The notes beneath the pieces are model-generated. The model was not told the DNA's origin and did not search any database. It saw nothing but the letters and a program-made list of their open reading frames with translations. Positions 44,591-52,818 of a stretch of DNA of 64,000 nucleotides are shown piece after piece. The position numbers and the translations under genes were made by a program. Source of the stretch: Chroogloeocystis siderophila 5.2 s.c.1 (GTDB lineage: Bacteria > Cyanobacteriota > Cyanobacteriia > Cyanobacteriales > Chroococcidiopsidaceae); NCBI RefSeq assembly GCF_001904655.1, contig NZ_MRCC01000016.1:62001-126000 (forward strand), written 5' to 3'. Numbering within the stretch: the first letter of the stretch is position 1; each line of letters starts with the position of its first letter.

Positions 44591-44662
44591 AGCGGGTAAC
44601 GCGATTCGAACGCGCGACATTCACCTTGGCAAGGTGACGCTCTACCACTGAGCTATACCCGC
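44591..44662 (-). tRNA. tRNA-Gly (anticodon GCC)
   Basis: 72 bases ending with the discriminator. GCGGGTA pairs with TACCCGC in the acceptor stem; D arm AGCTCAGTGGTAGAGC; anticodon stem CACCT/AGGTG with loop TTGCCAA giving anticodon GCC; T arm CGCGCGTTCGAATCGCG. All invariant bases are in place. CCA is not encoded, as usual in cyanobacteria. Confidence 0.97.
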
Positions 44663-44757
44663 AAAACTTGTGCAATTCTTATCTTCGCAAGTTAACCACA
44701 ATTTGTCAACCCCCATTGTGAGCGATCAGCTAATTGCTAATCGCTAAGCAAATACTT

Positions 44758-45333
44758 CTAACCCATTGCTTCGGGAGCAACAGAGACATCTGGCGCTTGC
44801 GCACTTCTGAGGGCTACAGGTAGCTGCGAATCTCGATACGATTCGACTTCGAGTCGCGAGTGCAGTTGACGCATCAAGTTACCCATTTCTAGGGCATTCA
44901 TTGCGTAATCCCAGCCTTTATTACTTTTGATGCCTGCTCTTTCCAACGCTTGCTGCATCGTATCCGCCGTCAAAATGCCAAAAACGACAGGAACTCCCGT
45001 TTGAAAGCCAGCGGCGGCGATTCCTTTAGCCACTTCACCAGCAACGTAATCAAAATGTGGAGTTTGCCCGCGAATCACCGCCCCCAAACAAATGATTGCA
45101 TCATAGCGCCGCGATTGTGCGAGTTGGTGCGCGACGACTGGAACTTCAAAACTTCCAGGAACCCAAACATAATCTACTTGATTGCCATGCGGATTAACGT
45201 CAACACCATGACGTTTTAAGCAATCCTGGCATCCCTCCAGTAACTTAGTCGTAATTAAATCGTTGAATCGCCCAATGACTATTGCCAAGCGTAATGGCTC
45301 AGTTTGCGCAAAAGTACCCTCAAAAACTGCCAT
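44758..45333 (-). CDS. ribH: 6,7-dimethyl-8-ribityllumazine synthase
   Basis: 191 residues. Penultimate step of riboflavin synthesis. Conserved segments: [54 protein letters not shown] with the catalytic histidine, and [20 protein letters not shown]. The C-terminal ~25 residues ([19 protein letters not shown]) are an extension seen in cyanobacterial enzymes. Placed just downstream of psbZ, a known cyanobacterial neighbourhood. Very secure. Confidence 0.97.
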   Translation of the reverse strand: MAVFEGTFAQTEPLRLAIVIGRFNDLITTKLLEGCQDCLKRHGVDVNPHGNQVDYVWVPGSFEVPVVAHQLAQSRRYDAIICLGAVIRGQTPHFDYVAGEVAKGIAAAGFQTGVPVVFGILTADTMQQALERAGIKSNKGWDYAMNALEMGNLMRQLHSRLEVESYRDSQLPVALRSAQAPDVSVAPEAMG

Positions 45334-45413
45334 AACTATAATTAAATCTCATACTTTTATGTCTTAATGAAATCTGCTGCTTTGTCTTCTTGCAACGCTA
45401 CTTTGACAATATA

Positions 45414-45435
45414 GGGGCAATATAGTCATTGCCCC
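45414..45435 (-). terminator. Stem-loop between psbZ and ribH
   Basis: GGGGCAAT-N6-ATTGCCCC, 8-bp stem. It lies 50 bp after the psbZ stop and 80 bp before the ribH start. On the minus strand it is followed by CTATATTGTC, without a good T run, so it may be a partial terminator or attenuator. Confidence 0.4.
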
Positions 45436-45484
45436 CACAGAGTACTAGTGTATCTTGATATTGCTAGTAATTTGCTGTGCAGTC

Positions 45485-45676
45485 TTAAACAACGAGAAAG
45501 TTTAGCGCACCGACTAAAAAGACTAGAGCAATCCAAGCAATCGAACCTACCCAAAGTAGCCTTTTGGATTCATTCCAGTATTGCGGCGTAGCGTAAGCAA
45601 CTGGAACGCCAATTAGCATAGCAAATGACATAATAACCAAAGCAACTAAAGCAATTTGAAATAAAATTGTGAGCAT
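45485..45676 (-). CDS. psbZ: Photosystem II protein Z
   Basis: 63 residues from ATG 45676; GGGAGAAG stands 5-8 bases upstream. Two membrane helices ([19 protein letters not shown] and [20 protein letters not shown]) with the usual loop [19 protein letters not shown] low-mass subunit of photosystem II that supports contact with antenna. Thylakoid membrane. psbZ followed by ribH is an order known from other cyanobacteria. Confidence 0.96.
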   Translation of the reverse strand: MLTILFQIALVALVIMSFAMLIGVPVAYATPQYWNESKRLLWVGSIAWIALVFLVGALNFLVV

Positions 45677-45883
45677 TGGTGCTTCTCCCAAAACAGCAAC
45701 AAGGTGAACAAAATTGTTGAGCGTAAAGCTGACTATACTTTTGATTATTCCTTATTTGTACGCTATCAGAAAGGCGATCGCTTTAGGTAACATCAAAGCA
45801 ACTGCCAAGCATGACAATAAGATCATAGCCCTGCTGCTTGAATTCATAGCAATGTGGTCAATGTGCTGTAATGCTTCTTTCCC

Positions 45884-45906
45884 TGACCTCCGACCTCTGA
45901 CCCCTG
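45884..45906. repeat. Dispersed GGTCAGAGG-type repeat
   Basis: CCCTGACCTCCGACCTCTGACC just upstream of the nucleotidyltransferase gene, an inverse copy of the element seen at 15571 and 41346. Confidence 0.6.
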
Positions 45907-45917
45907 CTATATAAAAT

Positions 45918-48665
45918 ATGGACTTAATTTTGTGTCATACAACAGCAGATTTTGACGCACTGGGTGCAGCTGTTGGCGTTGCGCGGTTGCTTCCTGGGGC
46001 AAAAATCGTGTTAACAGGTGGTAGCCATCCGGCGGTGCGTGATTTTTTAGCGCTACATCGCGACGAGTATCCGTTAATTGAACGCCGTGCGGTTCATCCT
46101 GAACAAATTCGTTCATTAGTCGTAGTCGATACACAAAAGCGCGATCGCTTAGGTAAAGCAGCCGAGTGGTTAGATTTACCGCAACTAGAAGCGATTCGCG
46201 TATACGATCATCACGTAGATGTTGCAACGGATATTCCCGCGACACAAATTCAAATTGCACCTGTCGGCGCAGCGACAACTTTAGTCGTCGAAGAATTACA
46301 ACAACACAACATCAGTGTCAACTCAATTGAAGCCACGGTGATGGCATTAGGGATTCATGTTGATACCGGATCGCTGACTTTTACCCAAGCAACTGCCCGC
46401 GATGCGATCGCCTTATCATGGCTAATGAACCAAGGGGCAAATTTACGCGTCATTCGCGACTATATCGATCCTGGATTATCACCGGAGTTACAAGAATTAC
46501 TGACAACAGCTTTAGCCGACCTGCAAACCGAAGTTATCAGCGGCTACAACATAGCTTGGGTACTATTAGAAACCACAGGTTATGTCATGGGTTTATCCAG
46601 CCTTGCTTCGCAGCTGATGGAAATTACCGAAAGCGATGCACTCATTTTAGCTGCACAGCATATAGACGACGAACGCTTGACGATTATCGGGCGATCGCGA
46701 ATTCCTGGAACGAACCTCAATGAAGTTTTTCAAGAATTTGGTGGTGGCGGACATTCGCAAGCCGCATCAATTTCGCTACGCAGTGTCGATGTCAAACAAA
46801 CTTTGACAGCAATTTTAAACAAGCTAAAAAAACAAACTCCCCAGCCACCGATCGCCCGCAATTTAATGTCTTCACCTGTACGCACAATTCGCCCTGAAAC
46901 GACGATTGGTGAAGCACAGCGGATTCTTTTACGCTACGGGCATTCAGGCTTATGCGTTGCTGATTATAACGGTCAACTTGTTGGTATTGTTTCTCGCCGC
47001 GATCTTGATATTGCGCTGCATCATGGCTTTAGTCATGCACCTGTTAAGGGATACATGAAAACGAATGTTAAAACAATTCTTCCAACAACAACACTACCCG
47101 AAATTGAGTCACTCATGGTGACTTACGACATTGGACGGCTACCCGTTTTAGATAACGGTGAACTAGTGGGAATTGTGACGCGTACTGATGTGCTGCGCGA
47201 AATTCATCAAGCAGAAACCAGCAGGGAACAAACGGCTAGGGATAGCATTTTACCCAACTACCGACAAGGCGCGTATCAACTTTTGCGCGATCGCTTAGCC
47301 CCACAACTCTGGGAATTACTCATCAAAGCCGCAACCCACGCTTCGCAACGCGGCTGGCATTTATATCTTGTTGGTGGTGCAGTACGCGACTTACTACTAA
47401 CCTACTTTCGGCATGACAAGTACGGTTCAGACAAAAGCACCTTCAATCATAATTCTTCACTTCTCACTGATATTGACTTAGTTGTAGATGGTCCTGTTGC
47501 CAACAATGGTATCGGTGCAGGTGTCCAACTTGCCCAAGAATTACAGCAAATTTATCCCAATGTCCGCTTAGAAGTTCACGGCGCGTTTCAAACCGCAGCA
47601 CTTTTATGGCACAAAGACCCAGTTTTTGATTCTTTATGGGTAGATATTGCCACAGCCAGAACCGAGTTTTATCCTTACCCCGCAGCTAATCCGGAAATTG
47701 AAGCGAGTTCGATTCGTCAAGACTTGTATCGCCGAGACTTTACAATCAACGCTTTAGCAATTCGGCTAACATCGCCCCGCGCCGGAGAGTTATTAGATTT
47801 CTTTGGCGGGTTTCTCGATCTTCAAGCCAAGCAAATTCGTGTTCTCCACGCTAACAGTTTTATTGAAGATCCCACGCGGATTTATCGGGCAGTGCGGTTT
47901 GCTGTACGGCTAGATTTTACGATTGAACCCGAAACGGAAAGCTATATCCGCTACTGTATCGCTAGTGGTATTTACAACCGCGTGCAAGGAGATACGCCTG
48001 CATTGTCTACGCGTCTTAAAGGCGAACTGAAATATATCTTAGAAGCACCTTATTGGAAGCGGGCGTTGAAGCTTCTTTCTGATTTAGGCGCACTCAAGTG
48101 TATCCACCCAACTTTAGAACCTGATCGCGAATTGTGGCGACAACTGCGTTTGCTAGAACGCTGTTTACAACAAAAACTTGACTGGCAACAAAATCTACAT
48201 CATTGGCTACTGCGACTCGAAGCGATCGCGGCTCACTTATCACCCGAATACCGCGCGCAGGTCGCGACAAATTTACAACTTCCTGATGATAGTATCAAAC
48301 GCCTTGCATCATTAAGTGAGGCACAAACCAAAATTGAGGAATTGTTACTTTCCTATCAGCAACCCAGTCAAGTGGTACAGTTACTTCGTCGTTACGATAC
48401 ACCAACGCTGATTTTAATCGCTATCCGCACCAATCGTCGTGTGAGACGGTTAATTTGGCAGTATTTTAACTCTTGGAGGCTAATTGAGCCACCATTGAAC
48501 GGCAATGACCTAAAAGCTTTGGGTTACAAACCTGGACCGCTGTACCGCATCATTTTAGACGAGTTACTAGCCGCAACGCTCGATGGTAAGATTAACCACA
48601 GTACGAATTCTGAAGAACTCCGCAAGTGGGCGATCGCCTTTGTCAAGAACCGCTACCCACAATAA
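45918..48665 (+). CDS. DHH phosphoesterase - CBS pair - tRNA nucleotidyltransferase fusion
   Basis: 915 residues. Residues 1-310 form a DHH/DHHA1 phosphoesterase (LILCHTTADFDALGAAVG, VYDHHVDV, FGGGGHSQAASI). Residues ~315-440 hold two CBS domains (MSSPVRTIRPETTIGEAQ, YMKTNVKTILPTTTLPEI). From ~475 a class II poly(A) polymerase/CCA-adding enzyme head follows, LYLVGGAVRDLLL, the metal-binding LTDIDLVVDG and RRDFTINALA, then RIYRAVRFAVRLDF. This architecture is known from cyanobacteria and Aquifex, where such enzymes repair tRNA 3' ends (in split systems, adding A or CC). Exact specificity is not readable. Confidence 0.93.
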   Translation: MDLILCHTTADFDALGAAVGVARLLPGAKIVLTGGSHPAVRDFLALHRDEYPLIERRAVHPEQIRSLVVVDTQKRDRLGKAAEWLDLPQLEAIRVYDHHVDVATDIPATQIQIAPVGAATTLVVEELQQHNISVNSIEATVMALGIHVDTGSLTFTQATARDAIALSWLMNQGANLRVIRDYIDPGLSPELQELLTTALADLQTEVISGYNIAWVLLETTGYVMGLSSLASQLMEITESDALILAAQHIDDERLTIIGRSRIPGTNLNEVFQEFGGGGHSQAASISLRSVDVKQTLTAILNKLKKQTPQPPIARNLMSSPVRTIRPETTIGEAQRILLRYGHSGLCVADYNGQLVGIVSRRDLDIALHHGFSHAPVKGYMKTNVKTILPTTTLPEIESLMVTYDIGRLPVLDNGELVGIVTRTDVLREIHQAETSREQTARDSILPNYRQGAYQLLRDRLAPQLWELLIKAATHASQRGWHLYLVGGAVRDLLLTYFRHDKYGSDKSTFNHNSSLLTDIDLVVDGPVANNGIGAGVQLAQELQQIYPNVRLEVHGAFQTAALLWHKDPVFDSLWVDIATARTEFYPYPAANPEIEASSIRQDLYRRDFTINALAIRLTSPRAGELLDFFGGFLDLQAKQIRVLHANSFIEDPTRIYRAVRFAVRLDFTIEPETESYIRYCIASGIYNRVQGDTPALSTRLKGELKYILEAPYWKRALKLLSDLGALKCIHPTLEPDRELWRQLRLLERCLQQKLDWQQNLHHWLLRLEAIAAHLSPEYRAQVATNLQLPDDSIKRLASLSEAQTKIEELLLSYQQPSQVVQLLRRYDTPTLILIAIRTNRRVRRLIWQYFNSWRLIEPPLNGNDLKALGYKPGPLYRIILDELLAATLDGKINHSTNSEELRKWAIAFVKNRYPQ

Positions 48666-48785
48666 AAAATCAGCTAAGATTATCGCTTATTAATCATTGT
48701 TTAAGACGATCTATTCCTCACACTCCGCAGCAGTAGAGCAGACAAGCAAGTTATAATTTTTGCGGATGCATGTAAAAAAATATTT

Positions 48786-49121
48786 ATGAGTAATCCTTTT
48801 GTCCAAGCTTTTTTTGTCGGTAGAGCCGTTGCTGAAATTTTCAACGAGCAGCTAGAAAATACCTTAACAGACGCGCTCAGCGAACTAGGTAAACTCGATG
48901 CCGAACTCAGAGAACAAATGCGCCAGTTTTCGGATGAAGTCATGGAACGGGCTAATCGGGAAATGGAAATGACCACCAGAGGTAGAACGACAACGACAAT
49001 TGTCACCCCAGATACCCAACCTGTAGATACACAGGCAATGATTGACGACCTCCGTGCCGAAATTGCCTTATTACGTACAGAAATACAGCGTTATCGCAGT
49101 AATTCTGGCACAAGCAACTAA
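48786..49121 (+). CDS. Conserved cyanobacterial unknown protein with coiled-coil
   Basis: 111 residues. N-terminus MSNPFVQAFFVGRAVAEIFN is strongly amphipathic, then the long helix QLENTLTDALSELGKLDAEL continues through FSDEVMERANREMEM. A threonine-rich linker (RGRTTTTIVTPDTQP) precedes a second helix IDDLRAEIALLRTEIQRYRS. I know of closely similar small proteins in cyanobacteria and plastids but not of a firm function. Upstream of the ABC1 kinase by 120 bp. Confidence 0.8.
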   Translation: MSNPFVQAFFVGRAVAEIFNEQLENTLTDALSELGKLDAELREQMRQFSDEVMERANREMEMTTRGRTTTTIVTPDTQPVDTQAMIDDLRAEIALLRTEIQRYRSNSGTSN

Positions 49122-49244
49122 AACCTGAAAAGTTGTAGCTCTCGCAGGGTAGAGGCGAAAATACGCTTATCTCAGTCATAATTTGACTAAAAATTCCCTG
49201 TAAACGTTTGAAGAATTTCTAGCAAACAAACTTAGGAACATTGA

Positions 49245-50981
49245 GTGTCTGTTCTTCCTGCTGACTCCGTGAAAACCCTACGGTATACCAATAATCTGGA
49301 GACGGGCTATAGAGAGAAGTCCTACCGTTGGAATCGGGAAAATTACTCAAGCAAACGCCGTTTTGTTGACATCTGGCTGTTTGTGATTCGATTGCTGGCT
49401 GGTTTTTGGTACAACAATAAATCATGGAGTTATTCAGGTGGAGTTACTGATGCCAAGCGCAGTGCGCGACGCAAACGCCAGGCTATTTGGATTCGCAATA
49501 AGCTGCTAGACTTGGGACCAACTTTTATTAAGGTAGGACAGCTATTTTCGACGCGTGCAGATTTGTTTCCGAGTGAATACGTCGAAGAACTTGCTAAGCT
49601 GCAAGACAAAGTACCCGCCTTTAGTTACGCGCAAGTAGAAACAATTATTGAGCAAGAACTCGGCAAAAAACTTCCTGAACTCTTCACAAGTTTTGAACCG
49701 ATTCCGATCGCCGCCGCGAGCTTAGGTCAAGTTCATAAAGCACAACTGCACTCAGGCGAAATCGTTGTCGTTAAGGTACAGCGTCCAGGATTACGCAAGC
49801 TTTTTGAAATTGATTTAAAAATTCTCCGAGGAATTACGCAATACTTCCAAAATCATCCTAAATGGGGGCGCGGTCGCGATTGGATTGGAATTTATGAAGA
49901 GTGCTGCCGCATTTTGTGGGAGGAAATTGAGTACATCAATGAAGGGCGGAATGCGGATACTTTTCGACGCAATTTTCGCGCTTACGATTGGGTAAAAGTT
50001 CCCAGAGTTTATTGGCGCTACACGTCTTCTAGAGTACTGACTCTAGAATACGTACCTGGAATTAAGATTAGTCACTATGAAGCGCTAGAAGCCGCAGGAA
50101 TCGACAGAAAATTGGTAGCGCGTCAAGGTGCTGAAGCATACTTACAACAGCTACTCAATGATGGTTTCTTTCATGCCGATCCCCATCCAGGTAATATTGC
50201 GGTCAGTCCAGAGGGATCGCTAATCTTCTACGATTTCGGCATGATGGGGCAGATCAAAACGGGCGTGCGCGAACAACTGATGAAGACGCTGTTTGGTATT
50301 GCCCAAAAAGATGCGCAACAAGTTATCGATTCTTTAGTTGCATTAGGAGCATTGGTACCCACTGATGACATGGGACCTGTACGACGCTCGGTGCAGTATA
50401 TGCTCGATCACTTTATGGACAAGCCATTTGAGAATCAATCGGTGGCGGCAATTAGTGACGATCTATACGAAATTGCTTACGACCAGCCCTTTCGCTTTCC
50501 GGCAACTTTTACGTTCGTGATGCGGGCATTTTCAACATTAGAGGGTGTCGGTAAGGGCTTAGATCCAGAATTTAATTTTATGGAAGTTGCTAGACCTTTT
50601 GCGATGGATCTTATGACTAACGGCAATGGTATTGAAGGCAATAGCTTTCTGAACGAATTAGGTCGCCAAGCAGCCCAGGTAGGTAGTACTGCCTTCGGAC
50701 TGCCAAGACGTCTAGAGGATACACTAGAAAAGCTAGAACGGGGTGATATTCGCGTGCGCGTACGTTCAATCGAAACCGAGCGGCTATTACGTCGGCAAAG
50801 TAACCTGCAATTAGGAACAAACTACACGATAATTATCAGTGCTTTTACCCTGTCCGCTACGCTATTATTAGTCAATCATTATATATGGCTGGCAATTATT
50901 GCTGCGGCGATCGCCGCAGTAGTAGGGGTAGCGCTTGTTCGACTGCTCATCCGCATTGACCGATACGACCGAATGTATTGA
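49245..50981 (+). CDS. ABC1/AarF/UbiB-family atypical protein kinase
   Basis: 578 residues, GTG start. Conserved ABC1 features: the KxGQ motif in FIKVGQLFSTRADLFP, AASLGQVHKAQL (replacing the usual glycine loop), the VAIKV-type lysine in VVVKVQRPG, EIDLKIL, HADPHPGN as catalytic loop and IFYDFGMMG as DFG. A C-terminal pair of membrane helices (NYTIIISAFTLSATLLLVNH and LAIIAAAIAAVVGVALVRLL) anchors it. Homologues act in quinone/prenyl-lipid metabolism and plastoglobule-like functions in plants. Probably co-transcribed with the phosphatase gene that begins 20 bp downstream. Confidence 0.93.
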   Translation: MSVLPADSVKTLRYTNNLETGYREKSYRWNRENYSSKRRFVDIWLFVIRLLAGFWYNNKSWSYSGGVTDAKRSARRKRQAIWIRNKLLDLGPTFIKVGQLFSTRADLFPSEYVEELAKLQDKVPAFSYAQVETIIEQELGKKLPELFTSFEPIPIAAASLGQVHKAQLHSGEIVVVKVQRPGLRKLFEIDLKILRGITQYFQNHPKWGRGRDWIGIYEECCRILWEEIEYINEGRNADTFRRNFRAYDWVKVPRVYWRYTSSRVLTLEYVPGIKISHYEALEAAGIDRKLVARQGAEAYLQQLLNDGFFHADPHPGNIAVSPEGSLIFYDFGMMGQIKTGVREQLMKTLFGIAQKDAQQVIDSLVALGALVPTDDMGPVRRSVQYMLDHFMDKPFENQSVAAISDDLYEIAYDQPFRFPATFTFVMRAFSTLEGVGKGLDPEFNFMEVARPFAMDLMTNGNGIEGNSFLNELGRQAAQVGSTAFGLPRRLEDTLEKLERGDIRVRVRSIETERLLRRQSNLQLGTNYTIIISAFTLSATLLLVNHYIWLAIIAAAIAAVVGVALVRLLIRIDRYDRMY

Positions 50982-51001
50982 TATTTTTTTCTCAGGCAAC
51001 T

Positions 51002-51724
51002 ATGAAACTGCGCTTCACGGGTCTTAGTAACCCAGGGTTGGTACGCTTCTCGAATCAGGATGCTTACTACATTGATCCGGAAGGGCGGTTTTTTATTGTC
51101 GCTGATGGGATGGGCGGTCATACAGGCGGCGAAGAAGCGAGTCGTATTGCAACACAAGTTATTCGCAATTATCTATTGCAACATTGGCAGAGCGATCACG
51201 CAACGAAAGTCTTATTAGAAAATGCTTTTAAGCAGGCTAATCTCGCGATTGTTCGAGAACAACAATTACAGCCGCAATGCGGCGATATGGGAACAACCGC
51301 CGTCGCTGTCGTTTTTCGCGACCAACAGCCCGCGATCGCGCACGTTGGTGATTCGCGCCTGTATCTGTTTCGTGGTGCAGCACTACAACAAATCACCGCG
51401 GACCATACTTGGGTGAATATGGCTTTACACCAAGGTGATATTACGCAAGAAGAAGCCCGCGCGCATCCCTGGAGACATATTCTGTTGCGCTGTTTGGGTC
51501 GCGAGGAGCTAGATCAAATTGACCTGCAAATGCTCAACGTTCAAAGTGGCGATCGCTTGCTGCTATGTTCAGATGGATTGACAGAAGAACTCGCTGACGA
51601 AGCAATTGCTTTTCATCTTCAATCAAACCCTGCGATCGAGAAAGCAACAGCTGCCTTATTGAAAGCTGCCTTAGCAAGCGGTGGGCATGATAATATCACC
51701 GTAGCGATCGTTGAACTTGAGTAA
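51002..51724 (+). CDS. PP2C-type Ser/Thr protein phosphatase (PrpC/Stp1-like)
   Basis: 240 residues from ATG 51002 (MKLRFTGLSNPGLVRFSNQD); a frame start at 50978 overlaps the kinase gene by 4 bp and is less likely. The metal site is built from NQDAY, VADGMGGHTGGEEASR, VGDSRLYLFR, SDGLTEEL and GGHDNITVAIVE, all there. Reverses Ser/Thr phosphorylation by bacterial kinases, so the neighbouring ABC1 kinase and the Ser/Thr kinase at 52819 are candidate partners; no proof. Cytosolic. Confidence 0.94.
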   Translation: MKLRFTGLSNPGLVRFSNQDAYYIDPEGRFFIVADGMGGHTGGEEASRIATQVIRNYLLQHWQSDHATKVLLENAFKQANLAIVREQQLQPQCGDMGTTAVAVVFRDQQPAIAHVGDSRLYLFRGAALQQITADHTWVNMALHQGDITQEEARAHPWRHILLRCLGREELDQIDLQMLNVQSGDRLLLCSDGLTEELADEAIAFHLQSNPAIEKATAALLKAALASGGHDNITVAIVELE

Positions 51725-51805
51725 AGGTTTTCGTTCGGTATCCATACTCCTGAAGATCGCAGTCTTTTGGTAAATAGCAGTTTTCTCCTGAAATTCAAAA
51801 TATTT

Positions 51806-51823
51806 TTAAGTATATATACTTAA
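51806..51823. promoter_or_regulatory. Perfect 18-bp palindrome in the nblA upstream region
   Basis: TTAAGTATATATACTTAA about 240 bp before nblA and 80 bp after the phosphatase gene, in an AT-rich stretch. It could be an operator or merely part of an AT-rich terminator. No standard NtcA (GTA-N8-TAC) site was found there. Confidence 0.35.
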
Positions 51824-52064
51824 CAGTTGTTCAATTTGAGCATTTTTACTTTTTGTAACTTGATAAAACTAACTTGAGCCTTCCTGGAATTCACCGAGGT
51901 TAAGGCTATTTCTTTTGATTAGAATAACTATTCATCGGGGAGTATGCGCAACTTGTCAACTATTTGTTATATTTTGTAAAAATAGACCTAAATGTAGAGA
52001 GTACAACAATTGCTCCTACTTTAAGAGTCACTAGTACCCTCAAGTATCTTGTTTGGAGTTAGCT

Positions 52065-52259
52065 ATGGATCAGCCGATCGAACTTTCTTTGGAACAACAG
52101 TTCAGTATCCGCTCCTTTGAAACACAAGTACAGAACATGAGCCACGAGCAAGCCAAAGACTTCTTGGTTAAGCTCTATCAACAGATGGTGATGCGTGAAG
52201 CAACGTACAAGCAGCTGCTGAAGCATCACTGGGGATTAGAAGGAGGTAGCTGGGCTTAA
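52065..52259 (+). CDS. nblA: Phycobilisome degradation protein NblA
   Basis: 64 residues from ATG 52065 with GGAG six bases upstream; the TTG at 52053 is not needed. Family sequence is obvious: MDQPIELSLEQQFSIRSFET, then SHEQAKDFLVKLYQQMVMRE and the end LLKHHWGLE. NblA is an adaptor that docks on phycobilisomes and links them to Clp protease when nitrogen or sulfur runs out. Control is normally at transcription; the upstream 340 bp are non-coding and AT-rich. Secure. Confidence 0.96.
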   Translation: MDQPIELSLEQQFSIRSFETQVQNMSHEQAKDFLVKLYQQMVMREATYKQLLKHHWGLEGGSWA

Positions 52260-52818
52260 GTCACACAACCCAATGTCGCAGTAGGCGACCTCCATCTCTT
52301 GCTCGGTTCCAGCAGGGAAAAGAACTGGGGGTGTTGGGGCGTCAACTCCGAACAAACAAGAACGTCAGAAATTCAACCAACTGCTATCTAAGCTTCACAA
52401 AGCCACGCAGATATTTCCCAGAGATATACAACGTTAAAACTAACTCGTTGAGTTGAGTACGTAAAATTTCTACGCAGCATGAGAAACTATATTTATTAAC
52501 TATAAGCCTTCAATTTTCACTTCAAATCGGCTTTAAGCAGACTTCGCTACCTAAAAAAGGAACCACAAAGAAAAACGCTTGCAGGTAGAGTCGCATTATT
52601 TACAACTAGCGTTGAAATATCTACAACACAAAGGCGTAAGAGTTTCAGAAAGTTTTTGTGTGAAGACTCATGAGGTTAATTAATAGCTATGCAACGAAAA
52701 AGTTTTTGTAGTGTGGCAGGAGTCAGAGATCAGGGTTAAAAGCAAGCTATAGTAATAAAATTGACCTTTTACCATGTCCTAAGCATCTCTTCAATTGTTA
52801 TAGTGCATAAACAACGAT
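52260..52818. other. Intergenic region downstream of nblA
   Basis: 559 bp without a credible gene. GTCGCAGTAGGCGAC just after nblA makes a small stem; a copy of the GGAGTCAGAGATCAG repeat lies near 52719. No RNA gene was recognised. Confidence 0.4.

Noticed and set aside
43615-44662. attL/attR pair of an integrative element
   Set aside because: The repeat covers both ends of the tRNA and flanking bases, not only the 3' part that integrases duplicate, and there is no integrase gene between.
51725-52064. NtcA-binding site before nblA
   Set aside because: Each TAC was checked for GTA eight bases before it; none fitted.
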